A stretch of 15,133 nt of DNA, from positions 1 to 15,133 of the forward strand of contig CAMPIK010000012.1 of NCBI GenBank assembly GCA_946886325.1. Reading direction: 5' to 3'. The notes beneath the pieces are model-generated. The model was not told where the DNA came from, ran no database searches, and saw nothing but the letters and a program-made list of their open reading frames with translations. The position numbers were made by a program, and so were the translations under genes. Positions 6,946 to 13,964 of the stretch are shown piece after piece. Position 1 is the first letter of the stretch; every line of letters begins with the position of its first letter. This stretch comes from an uncultured Shinella sp. Lineage in GTDB: Bacteria > Pseudomonadota > Alphaproteobacteria > Rhizobiales > Rhizobiaceae.

Positions 6946-7938
6946 ATGACTGTCAGATTTGGTCTTCTCGGTGCCGGCCGCATCGGCAAGGTCCACGCCA
7001 GGGCCGTGACCGGCAATGCCGATGCCCAACTCGTCGCCGTCGCCGACGCCGTTCCGGCCGCCGCGGATGCGATCGCGAAACAATACGGCTGCGCCGTGCG
7101 ATCGATCGAGGAGATCGAAACGTCTGGTGACATTGACGCCGTTGTGATCTGCACGCCGACGGACACGCATGCCGACCTGATCGAGCGCTTTTCGCGCGCC
7201 GGCAAGGCGATCTTCTGCGAGAAGCCGATCGATCTCGACGTCTCCCGCGTGAAAGCCTGCATGAAGGTGGTCGCGGAGACCAAGGGCAAGCTGATGGTCG
7301 GCTTCAACCGCCGCTTCGATCCGCATTTCATGGCCGTCAAGCAGGCGATCGACGAGGGCCGCATCGGCGACGTCGAGATGGTGACGATCACCTCGCGCGA
7401 TCCGGGCGCGCCGCCGGTCGACTATATCAAGCGCTCCGGCGGCATCTTCCGCGACATGACGATCCATGACTTCGACATGGCGCGCTTCCTGCTCGGCGAA
7501 GAGGTGGCCTCCGTCTCGGCAACGGCCGCCGTGCTCGTCGATCCGGAAATCGGCAAGGCCGGCGACTATGACAGCGTCTCCGTCATCCTCCAGACGGCAT
7601 CCGGCAGGCAGGCGATCATCTCCAATTCGCGCCGCGCCACCTACGGCTACGACCAGCGCATCGAGGTGCACGGCTCGAAGGGCATGGTGGCGGCCGAGAA
7701 CCAGCGGCCCGTCTCGATCGAGATCGCCAATGGCGAGGGCTACACCCGCCCGCCGCTGCACGACTTCTTCATGACCCGCTACACAGAGGCCTACGCAAAC
7801 GAGATCGCGAGCTTCATCGCAGCCATCGAGAAGGGCGCGACCATCACGCCGTCCGGCGCCGATGGCCTCGCGGCGCTCGTGCTGGCGGATGCGGCCGTCC
7901 GGTCCGTCGAGGAAAAGCGGCTGGTCGAAATCGCCTGA
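6946..7938 (+). CDS. idhA: myo-Inositol 2-dehydrogenase
   Basis: 330-residue NAD-dependent oxidoreductase of the Gfo/Idh/MocA family; it oxidises myo-inositol to 2-keto-myo-inositol (scyllo-inosose), the first step of inositol breakdown in the cytoplasm. The N-terminal Rossmann motif is GLLGAGRIG (6-14). The catalytic lysine is in CEKPI (Lys93), and the Asp and His of the active site are in RDMTIHDFD (Asp170, His174), the same arrangement as in Bacillus IolG. Length and sequence closely resemble rhizobial IdhA as I recall it. The ATG at 6946 follows GAGGA (6937-6941). It follows the transporter genes on the same strand, so uptake and oxidation appear linked, although the repeat hairpin before it may tune its expression. 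A strong hairpin after its stop ends the block. Scyllo-inositol dehydrogenase is a less likely alternative. Confidence 0.92.
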   Translation: MTVRFGLLGAGRIGKVHARAVTGNADAQLVAVADAVPAAADAIAKQYGCAVRSIEEIETSGDIDAVVICTPTDTHADLIERFSRAGKAIFCEKPIDLDVSRVKACMKVVAETKGKLMVGFNRRFDPHFMAVKQAIDEGRIGDVEMVTITSRDPGAPPVDYIKRSGGIFRDMTIHDFDMARFLLGEEVASVSATAAVLVDPEIGKAGDYDSVSVILQTASGRQAIISNSRRATYGYDQRIEVHGSKGMVAAENQRPVSIEIANGEGYTRPPLHDFFMTRYTEAYANEIASFIAAIEKGATITPSGADGLAALVLADAAVRSVEEKRLVEIA

Positions 7939-7958
7939 AGCGACGGCCGGCATCGCCA

Positions 7959-8005
7959 AACGACTGCGCCCTGCCGGGATGTCCGCCCGGCAGGGCGTAG
8001 TCGTT
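7959..8005. terminator. Strong hairpin, probable bidirectional terminator between idhA and gntR-type gene
   Basis: 7959-7978 pairs with 7986-8005 over 20 positions: 7 bp AACGACT/AGTCGTT, one G-U wobble, then 12 bp CGCCCTGCCGGG and its complement, around a 7-base loop. It sits between the convergent ends of idhA (stop at 7938) and the gntR-type gene (stop at 8016). A real U-tract is missing on the plus strand and very short on the minus strand. Its symmetry and position suit transcripts from both sides. Confidence 0.75.
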
Positions 8006-8015
8006 GCGGTAGGCG

Positions 8016-8684
8016 TCAATCCGTGGCGAAGACGGTCGTTGCGTCGCTGACGATCGAGACATGGGCATAGGCGGCCCTGCCTGCGGCATCCGCCTCTCCG
8101 CGCAGCACCGCCGTGACGATGCTCTGGTGTTCGTCGTAGGATTTGGCGAGGCGCCCCGGCAGGCGGAACTGCGCCCGGCGGAAGGGCGCAAGCCGCGCCC
8201 GTGTCTGGGTGACCAGATCGAAGATGTGGTCGTTGTGCGCGCCGGAATAGAGGCGCGTGTGAAACTCGACATTATAGGCGGCGTAGTCTTCCTCCGCGCC
8301 AGCCTTCACGAGCCCGATCGATGCGTGATGCGCCAGTTCCAGCGACCGCTGCTCGGCGGTCGTCATACGCTCGGCGGACAGGCGCGCGCAGATGCTTTCC
8401 AGCTCCGCCATCGCCTCGAACATCGACGTCAGGTAGCGGCCCGACACGTTGGCGACGACGGCGCTCCGGTTCGGCTGCCGTTCGACAAGGCCCATCGCGC
8501 ACAGCTCGCGCAATGCCTCGCGGACCGGCGTGCGCGACACGTCGAAGCGCGCCGCCAGGGAAATCTCGTCCAGCTTGTCGCCCGGAACGGTGTCGCCGGT
8601 CACGATCATGTCGGCGATTGCGCGGACCATCTGTTCGACGGTCGTTCCTGCGCGCACGACCTTTCTGCGTCTTTCTTCTGCCAC
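8016..8684 (-). CDS. GntR-family (FCD/FadR-type) transcriptional regulator
   Basis: Regulator with an N-terminal winged helix (about residues 15-80, containing LAARFDVSRTPVREAL) and a C-terminal all-helical FCD effector domain. The FCD hallmarks are NVEFHTRLY, a DEH segment and a terminal AHV, the usual metal- or ligand-binding histidines. The start is uncertain. The frame is open to an ATG at 8726, with GTG codons at 8699 and 8684. I use GTG 8684 (222 residues), which has a GAAAGAG stretch at suitable distance and gives a normal N-terminus. A palindrome at 8702-8715 would then lie upstream of the gene, where an operator is expected. It is divergent from the BMP transporter/amidase/biuret hydrolase operon and is probably its local substrate-responsive regulator (inference). 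Confidence 0.85.
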   Translation of the reverse strand: MAEERRRKVVRAGTTVEQMVRAIADMIVTGDTVPGDKLDEISLAARFDVSRTPVREALRELCAMGLVERQPNRSAVVANVSGRYLTSMFEAMAELESICARLSAERMTTAEQRSLELAHHASIGLVKAGAEEDYAAYNVEFHTRLYSGAHNDHIFDLVTQTRARLAPFRRAQFRLPGRLAKSYDEHQSIVTAVLRGEADAAGRAAYAHVSIVSDATTVFATD

Positions 8685-8701
8685 GGGCGACTCTTTCACC
8701 A

Positions 8702-8715
8702 ATCTGCATACAGAT
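8702..8715. promoter_or_regulatory. Palindrome ATCTG-CATA-CAGAT, candidate GntR operator
   Basis: Perfect 5-bp arms surround CATA. FCD-type GntR proteins commonly bind short palindromes with TGTA/TGCA-like cores. The core TGCATACA recurs at 8954-8961, and TGCATGCA occurs at 8875-8882, both in the same divergent region. On the minus strand a TTGACA (8733-8738) lies 17 bases upstream of CATCTG (8710-8715), a weak promoter that this site would overlap. Part of the recurrence is explained by the sigma-54 -12 box at 8953-8957. Confidence 0.4.
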
Positions 8716-8874
8716 GCCCGCCCCATGCGGCCCTGTCAAACCCGGCAGTTATAAACGGGCCTGCACACCGCATTTACGAACGATCGCCACCCTCGATCGC
8801 GGCGAACACCCGCAGATCATTTTTTGTGCGATGCGGAAGCTTCGTCCAAAAATTCATCATGAATCGATGCAAAC

Positions 8875-8891
8875 TGCATGCACTTTTTGCA
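8875..8891 (+). promoter_or_regulatory. NtrC-like upstream activator site (TGCA-N9-TGCA)
   Basis: TGCA at 8875-8878 and 8888-8891 are separated by nine bases, the half-site spacing of the NtrC consensus (TGCAC-N7-GTGCA). The inner C and G of the consensus are not both present, so the match is partial. The centre at 8883 lies about 85 bp upstream of the predicted sigma-54 start. That is within the usual range for enhancer-like activator sites. The site is nested in a larger symmetric stretch, TGCAAA (8868-8873) and TTTGCA (8886-8891). Confidence 0.4.
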
Positions 8892-8940
8892 GGCTCTACA
8901 AGTACCTAAAAAATCCGATTTAAAAACAGCGAGTTAAATT

Positions 8941-8957
8941 CTGGCACGCACATTGCA
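8941..8957 (+). promoter_or_regulatory. Sigma-54 (RpoN) promoter of the BMP transporter/biuret hydrolase operon
   Basis: CTGGCACG-CACA-TTGCA matches the sigma-54 consensus YTGGCACG-N4-TTGCW at every specified position. The invariant GG (8943-8944) and GC (8955-8956) are exactly 10 bases apart. The predicted start is near 8968, giving a leader of about 45 bases before the ATG at 9014. Sigma-54 promoters need an activator ATPase such as NtrC, which fits nitrogen-scavenging genes. The remaining bases of the 8727-9013 gap hold the candidate activator and GntR sites and no recognisable gene. Confidence 0.85.
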
Positions 8958-9013
8958 TACACTTTCCTGTACCCATCTCGAACCCGGCCGTCGCCGTTGC
9001 AAGGAGCATTTCG

Positions 9014-10150
9014 ATGACCAAACTCCTTTCCTCTCCCTTCTCCCGCCGCAGCTTCCTGAAGACCTCCGCCATGAGTGCGGCCGCGATCGGTCTCGCCCCG
9101 GGCGGCCTGCTGACACCCGCCATGGCCCAGGCGGCCATCACCGTCGGCTTCATCTATGTCGGCCCGAAGGACGACTACGGCTACAACCAGGCCCATGCCG
9201 AGGGCGCGGCGATGCTGAAAGAGATGGCCGGCATCACGGTCGTCGAGGAAGAGAACGTGCCGGAGAACGTCGATGTCCAGAAGACGATGGAATCGATGAT
9301 CAATCTCGACGGCGCGACGCTCGTCTTCCCGACCTCCTTCGGCTATTTCGACCCCCACATGCTGGAGATGGCGAAGAAGTATCCCGACATCCAGTTCCGC
9401 CATTGCGGCGGCCTGTGGACCGAGGGCACGCATCCGGCCAATACCGGCTCCTATTTCGGCTATATCGGCCAGGGGCAATATCTGAACGGCATCGCCGCCG
9501 CCTATGCCTCGAAGAGCAAGAAGATCGGCTTCGTTGCCGCCAAGCCCATTCCGCAGGTGCTGCAGAACATCAACTCCTTCCTGCTCGGCGCGCGCTCCGT
9601 CGATCCGTCGATCACCTGCCAGGTCATCTTCACCGGCGAATGGTCGCTCGCGGTCAAGGAGGCGGAGGCGACCAATGCGCTTGTCGACCAGGGCGCCGAT
9701 GTCATCACCTGCCATGTGGACAGCCCGAAGGTCGTCGTCGAGACCGCCGCCGGCCGCGGCGCCTTCGTCTGCGGCTACCATGCCAACCAGAGCCCGCTGG
9801 CACCGGAAAAATACCTGACCGGCGCCGAATGGGCCTGGGGCAACGTCTATTCGGACTTCGTGAAGAAGGCGCAGGCCGGCGAGGCGCTCGGCAATTTCGT
9901 GCGCGGCGGCCTGAAGGACGGCTTCGTCAAGATGAGCCCGCTCGGTCCGGCCGTGCCGGAGGAAGGCCGCAAGGCCTTCGACGCGACGCTCGCCGAAATG
10001 ATGGCCGGCGGCTACTCGATCTACAAGAACGGCCTCAAGGACAACAAGGGCAACGTCGTCGTTCCGGAGGGCACCGCGCTCGCGGAAGATGCGATCGAGC
10101 TCGAAAGCATGAGCTACCTCGTCGAAGGCGTCGTCGGCTCGACCTCTTGA
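9014..10150 (+). CDS. BMP-family ABC transporter substrate-binding protein with Tat signal
   Basis: 378-residue periplasmic binding protein of the BMP/PnrA (Med) family; known members bind nucleosides, purines or related small molecules for import. The N-terminus carries a twin-arginine motif SRRSFLK (residues 10-16), a hydrophobic stretch and an AMA-Q cleavage site after residue 38. It is therefore likely exported folded by Tat, and it has no lipobox. Family features include GFIYVGP, DDYGYNQAHAEG and FPTSFGYFDPHM. The ATG follows AAGGAG (9001-9006) with a 7-base spacer and lies downstream of the sigma-54 promoter. It is the first gene of a six-gene run whose two enzymes are amidohydrolases, so the ligand is probably a nitrogen-rich compound such as biuret, an amide or a triazine/purine-like molecule. 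That ligand is inferred, not shown. Confidence 0.88.
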   Translation: MTKLLSSPFSRRSFLKTSAMSAAAIGLAPGGLLTPAMAQAAITVGFIYVGPKDDYGYNQAHAEGAAMLKEMAGITVVEEENVPENVDVQKTMESMINLDGATLVFPTSFGYFDPHMLEMAKKYPDIQFRHCGGLWTEGTHPANTGSYFGYIGQGQYLNGIAAAYASKSKKIGFVAAKPIPQVLQNINSFLLGARSVDPSITCQVIFTGEWSLAVKEAEATNALVDQGADVITCHVDSPKVVVETAAGRGAFVCGYHANQSPLAPEKYLTGAEWAWGNVYSDFVKKAQAGEALGNFVRGGLKDGFVKMSPLGPAVPEEGRKAFDATLAEMMAGGYSIYKNGLKDNKGNVVVPEGTALAEDAIELESMSYLVEGVVGSTS

Positions 10151-10169
10151 ACCCGGGAGCGGCAAGATC

Positions 10170-11297
10170 ATGACGATCGAAGCCAACATGCCCGTCACGC
10201 CGCTTGCGGAGAGGGCCGGACAGTTCCGGCCCCTCCTCGAATGGCTGGCCCGCCGCGCCGAGCCGCTGGCGATCGCACTCTTTGCGATCCTCGTCGGCCT
10301 GGCGCTCTTCTCGCTCTTCATCGCCATCCTCGGCAAGTCGCCGGCGCAGCTCTTCCAGATCATGTATGTCGGCGGCTTCGGAAGCTGGTTCTCGGTCCAG
10401 AACTCGCTGAGCCGGGCGGCACCGCTGCTCTTGACCGCGCTCTGCGTCGCGCTGCCGGCCCGGCTCGGGCTCGTGGTGATCGGTGCCGAGGGGGCCGTCG
10501 TGCTCGGGGGCGTCGCGGGTGCTGCCATGGCCCTACCGCTGGTCGGAATCGCGCCCCCGGCGCTGACCTGGCTTCTCATGGGCCTCGCCGGCATGGCGAT
10601 TGGCGGCCTTTGGATCGGGCTTTCCGGGCTGCTCCGCCACTATCGCGGCGTCAACGAGACCATCGCCTCGCTGCTGCTCGCCTATATCGCCATCGCGCTG
10701 ATGAACCACCTGATCGAGGGGCCGCTGCGTGACCCCGCGAGCCTCAACAAGCCCTCGACCGCGCCGCTGCCGGCGGAATACCTGCTCGGCAACATCCCCG
10801 GCATGGACGTGCACTGGGGACTCGTCATCGGCGTCGTCGCCTGCATCGTCTCCTATGTGCTGATCGAGTGGACGAGCTTCGGCTTTGCCGCGCGCGTCGC
10901 CGGCGGCAATGTCCGCGCCGCGCAGATCCAGGGCCTGCCCGTCGGCCGCCTCATCGTCGGCTTCACGGCGATCGCCGGCGCCTTTGCCGGGCTTGCAGGC
11001 ACGATCGAGGTGGTCGCGGTGCAGGGCAGCGCCAATGCCTCGCTTGCCGCCGGCTACGGCTATACCGGCATCCTCGTCGCCTTCCTCGCGAGGCACAATC
11101 CGCTGGCGATCATTCCCGTCGCCATCCTGCTCGGCGGCATCGACGCGTCGGGCGGCCTGATCCAGCGACGCATGGGCCTGCCGGATGCGACCGTGCTCGT
11201 GCTGCAGGGCACGCTCTTCGTCGTCATCCTGTTCTGCGAGACGCTCTACGGCCGCTTCCGCGTCTTCAACCCCGATCTCTGGAAAAGGAGCGCATGA
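10170..11297 (+). CDS. BMP-type ABC transporter permease, subunit 1 (YufP/NupP-like)
   Basis: 375-residue inner-membrane permease of the branched-chain/ribose type (BPD_transp_2). A first membrane segment lies at about residues 33-54, followed by multiple hydrophobic helices. The VNETIASLLLAYIA segment is typical of the larger permease partner in BMP/nucleoside systems. The coupling loop GGNVRAAQIQGLPVG faces the ATPase. It starts 19 bases after the binding protein stop, with GGGAGCGG upstream, and its stop overlaps the start of the next permease. The two unequal permeases would form a heterodimeric channel. Confidence 0.9.
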   Translation: MTIEANMPVTPLAERAGQFRPLLEWLARRAEPLAIALFAILVGLALFSLFIAILGKSPAQLFQIMYVGGFGSWFSVQNSLSRAAPLLLTALCVALPARLGLVVIGAEGAVVLGGVAGAAMALPLVGIAPPALTWLLMGLAGMAIGGLWIGLSGLLRHYRGVNETIASLLLAYIAIALMNHLIEGPLRDPASLNKPSTAPLPAEYLLGNIPGMDVHWGLVIGVVACIVSYVLIEWTSFGFAARVAGGNVRAAQIQGLPVGRLIVGFTAIAGAFAGLAGTIEVVAVQGSANASLAAGYGYTGILVAFLARHNPLAIIPVAILLGGIDASGGLIQRRMGLPDATVLVLQGTLFVVILFCETLYGRFRVFNPDLWKRSA

Positions 11298-12217
11298 TGG
11301 AGGATATCGGTCTCTGGGGCGTGCCGCTCGCCATCCTCGCCGGCGCCATCCGCGTCTCCACGCCCTTCATCTTCGTCTCGCTCGGCGAGGCGATCACCGA
11401 GCGCTCCGGCCGCATCAATCTCGGCCTCGAGGGCACGCTGGTCTTCGGCGCGATGACCGCCTACGGCGTCGCGGTGCTGACGCTGTCGCCCTGGCTCGGC
11501 GTTTTGGCCGCGATGGCAGCCGGCGCCGTCTTCGGCCTCATCCACGGCTGGATCTGCAAGTTCCCCAAGGTCAACGACATCGCGATCGGCATCGCCATGA
11601 TGCAGTTCGGCCTGGGGCTCGCCTTCTTCCTTGGAAAACCCTTCATCCAGCCCTCGGCGCCGAAGCTTCCCTCCATCCCCTTCGGCGGCTGGTCGGACAT
11701 CCCGCAGGTCCAGTCGGCGCTCAACATCAACGCGCTGTTCCTGATCGGCGCAGCACTCGCGGTCTTCCTCTGGTGGGCCTTCCGCAACACGCGGATCGGC
11801 CTCATCCTGCGCGTCGTCGGCGACAGTTCGGATGCCGCCCGCGCGATGGGCCTCAATCCTGACACGGTGCGGCTGCTGGCAACGGCTGTCGGCGGCTCGC
11901 TCGCGGCGGTCGGCGGCGCCTATCTGTCGCTCTTCTATCCGGGCTCGTGGAACGAGGGCATCTCGTCGGGACAGGGCCTGATGGCCGTCGCGCTCGTCAT
12001 CTTCGCGCGCTGGAACCCGATCGGCTGCTTCCTCGCCGCCCTGCTCTTCGGCGGCGCAGGCGCACTCGGCCCGGCGCTTCAATCCGTCGGCGTCACGCAG
12101 GGCTACTACCTCTTCTATGCGGCGCCTTACGTGCTGACGCTGGCGATCCTGGTCGCGACGTCCTCGCCCACCCGCTCGCTCGCCGGCGCGCCGGGCGCAC
12201 TCTCGATCACAAAGTGA
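11297..12217 (+). CDS. BMP-type ABC transporter permease, subunit 2 (YufQ/NupQ-like)
   Basis: 306-residue inner-membrane permease, the shorter partner typical of BMP/nucleoside importers. The N-terminal TPFIFVSLGEAITERSGRIN segment, followed by LGLEGTLVFGA, is a family hallmark. The coupling loop is GDSSDAARAMGLNPD. Two adjacent ATGs are possible (11294 and 11297). AAGGAG (11285-11290) is 3 bases from the first and 6 from the second, so I prefer 11297, which overlaps the upstream TGA by one base. The overlap implies translational coupling with subunit 1. The amidase gene follows after 19 bases. Confidence 0.9.
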   Translation: MEDIGLWGVPLAILAGAIRVSTPFIFVSLGEAITERSGRINLGLEGTLVFGAMTAYGVAVLTLSPWLGVLAAMAAGAVFGLIHGWICKFPKVNDIAIGIAMMQFGLGLAFFLGKPFIQPSAPKLPSIPFGGWSDIPQVQSALNINALFLIGAALAVFLWWAFRNTRIGLILRVVGDSSDAARAMGLNPDTVRLLATAVGGSLAAVGGAYLSLFYPGSWNEGISSGQGLMAVALVIFARWNPIGCFLAALLFGGAGALGPALQSVGVTQGYYLFYAAPYVLTLAILVATSSPTRSLAGAPGALSITK

Positions 12218-12236
12218 GAACGAAAGGACCTACGCC

Positions 12237-13253
12237 ATGAACGGTCTCGGCGGCCTCAACAAGTCGGAGCACGGCGTCGGCATCGGCCTCGTCCAGCTCC
12301 AGCTTCCGAATACGGTGACGAAGGACGATCTCGCGCGCCAGACGCAGGTCATCGTCGATCTCGTCGGCAAGGCCCGACGCAACCAGCCGGGCATGGACCT
12401 CGTCGTCTTCCCGGAATATGCGCTGCACGGGCTTTCGATGGACATCAATCCGGAGATCATGTGCCGGCTCGACGGGCCGGAGGTCGCGGCCTTCAAGGCG
12501 GCCTGCCGGGACAACCGCATCTGGGGCTGCTTCTCCATCATGGAGCTGAACCCCGGCGGCATGCCCTACAATTCCGGCATCGTCATCGACGATCAGGGCG
12601 AGCTGAAGCTCTATTACCGCAAGATGCATCCCTGGGTGCCGGTCGAGCCATGGGAGCCGGGCGACCTCGGCATTCCCGTCATCGACGGGCCGAAGGGCGC
12701 CAAGCTCGCCCTCATCATCTGCCATGACGGCATGTTCCCCGAGATGGCGCGCGAATGCGCCTACAAGGGCGCCGAGATCATGATCCGCACCGCCGGCTAC
12801 ACCGCGCCGATCCGCGAGTCCTGGCGCTTCACCAACCAGTCGAACGCCTTCTGCAACCTGATGGTGACGGCCAATGTCTGCATGTGCGGCACGGACGGCA
12901 CCTTCGATTCCATGGGCGAAGGCATGATCTGCAATTTCGACGGCTCGATCATCGCCCATGGCACGAGCGGCCGGGTCAACGAGATCATCACGGCCGAGGT
13001 CAGGCCGGACCTCGTGCGCGAGGCACGGCTCGGCTGGGGCGTCGAGAACAACATCTACCAGTTCGGCCATCGCGGCTATGTCGCGGTTGCAGGCGGCGCG
13101 GGCGACGCGCCCTACAGCTACATGCACGACCTCGTCGCGGGCCGCTACCGGCTGCCCTGGGAAGACGCGGTCAAGGTCACGGACGGCACCTCCTGCGGCT
13201 TCGACAGGCCGACGAGGCGCTTTGGCGAAACCCTCAGGCTTGCGGGCGAATAG
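12237..13253 (+). CDS. AmiF/AmiE-type amidase (formamidase or aliphatic amidase family)
   Basis: 338-residue carbon-nitrogen hydrolase (nitrilase superfamily, aliphatic amidase branch). These cytoplasmic enzymes hydrolyse short amides to ammonia and an acid. The catalytic residues are Glu60 (FPEYALHGL), Lys129 (YYRKMHPW) and Cys162 (ICHDGM), with the extra conserved Glu137 (PVEPWEPGD). Glu60 has the same number as in Helicobacter pylori AmiF, and the segments NPYN-like, GEGMICNFDG, GVENNIYQFGHRGYVA and LPWEDAVK are shared with AmiF. The ATG at 12237 follows AAAGGA (12223-12228). It lies between the permeases and the biuret hydrolase gene in one operon, under a sigma-54 promoter, so it presumably releases ammonia from the imported compound or a product. 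Formamide is the default substrate guess; an amide generated along the biuret route is possible. Confidence 0.87.
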   Translation: MNGLGGLNKSEHGVGIGLVQLQLPNTVTKDDLARQTQVIVDLVGKARRNQPGMDLVVFPEYALHGLSMDINPEIMCRLDGPEVAAFKAACRDNRIWGCFSIMELNPGGMPYNSGIVIDDQGELKLYYRKMHPWVPVEPWEPGDLGIPVIDGPKGAKLALIICHDGMFPEMARECAYKGAEIMIRTAGYTAPIRESWRFTNQSNAFCNLMVTANVCMCGTDGTFDSMGEGMICNFDGSIIAHGTSGRVNEIITAEVRPDLVREARLGWGVENNIYQFGHRGYVAVAGGAGDAPYSYMHDLVAGRYRLPWEDAVKVTDGTSCGFDRPTRRFGETLRLAGE

Positions 13254-13262
13254 GAGCGGACG

Positions 13263-13964
13263 ATGGATGCGATGGTGGACAGCAAGGGCCATTTTATTGA
13301 CGCCGACCCCTATCCCTGGCCGTGGAACGGCGCCCTTAGGCCGGACAATACCGCGCTCATCATCATCGACATGCAGACCGACTTCTGCGGCAAGGGCGGC
13401 TATGTCGACCACATGGGCTATGATCTCTCGCTCGTGCAGGCGCCGATCGAGCCGATCAAGGCGGTGCTGACCGCCATGCGCGCCAAGGGCTATCACATCA
13501 TCCACACCCGCGAGGGCCATCGCCCCGATCTCGCCGACCTTCCCGCCAACAAGCGCTGGCGCTCGCAGCGCATCGGTGCCGGCATCGGTGATTCCGGCCC
13601 GTGCGGCCGCATCCTGGTGCGCGGCGAGCCCGGCTGGGACATCATTCCAGAGCTTTATCCGCTCGAGGGCGAGACGATCATCGACAAGCCGGGCAAGGGC
13701 TCCTTCTGCGCCACCGATCTTGAGTTGATCCTCAACCAGAAGCGCATCGAAAATATCATCCTCACCGGCATCACCACCGATGTCTGCGTCTCGACCACCA
13801 TGCGCGAGGCGAACGACCGCGGCTTCGAGTGCCTGATGCTGGAAGACTGCTGCGGTGCCACCGACTACGGCAACCACCTTGCCGCGATCAAGATGGTGAA
13901 GATGCAGGGCGGCGTCTTCGGTTCCGTCTCCAGTTCCGCGACCTTCGTGAGCCAGCTGCCATGA
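13263..13964 (+). CDS. biuH: Biuret hydrolase (isochorismatase-like cysteine hydrolase)
   Basis: 233-residue cysteine hydrolase of the isochorismatase superfamily. BiuH hydrolyses biuret to allophanate and ammonia in the cytoplasm, a late step of cyanuric acid breakdown. The catalytic triad falls at Asp36 (IIIDMQTDF), Lys142 (DKPGKGSF) and Cys175 (TTDVCVST), and Gln215 is present. As I recall, these are the same positions as in the characterised Rhizobium leguminosarum BiuH, and the N-terminal [20 protein letters not shown] extension and the rest of the sequence also look like that enzyme. RutB, the nearest alternative, has a different N-terminus and lacks this extension. AGGAG (13252-13256) overlaps the amidase stop, and the biuH stop overlaps the ATPase start (ATGA), so it is tightly co-translated. 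No allophanate hydrolase is in the window. Confidence 0.87.
   Translation: MDAMVDSKGHFIDADPYPWPWNGALRPDNTALIIIDMQTDFCGKGGYVDHMGYDLSLVQAPIEPIKAVLTAMRAKGYHIIHTREGHRPDLADLPANKRWRSQRIGAGIGDSGPCGRILVRGEPGWDIIPELYPLEGETIIDKPGKGSFCATDLELILNQKRIENIILTGITTDVCVSTTMREANDRGFECLMLEDCCGATDYGNHLAAIKMVKMQGGVFGSVSSSATFVSQLP

Noticed and set aside
8811..8830. CGCA...TGCG inverted repeat as a second NtrC site
   Set aside because: The half-sites are short and the spacing does not match NtrC geometry; likely chance.
8906..10594. Long minus-strand open frame opposite the BMP binding protein gene
   Set aside because: It crosses the sigma-54 promoter region and two real genes, has low-complexity charged composition and no family features.
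12207..13877. Long minus-strand open frame opposite the amidase and biuret hydrolase genes
   Set aside because: It spans two well-supported plus-strand genes with intact catalytic residues; it is a shadow frame.
13263..13964. RutB (ureidoacrylate hydrolase) as the identity of the isochorismatase-like protein
   Set aside because: The N-terminal extension, the positions Asp36, Lys142, Cys175 and Gln215, and the whole sequence fit BiuH; no other rut gene is near.
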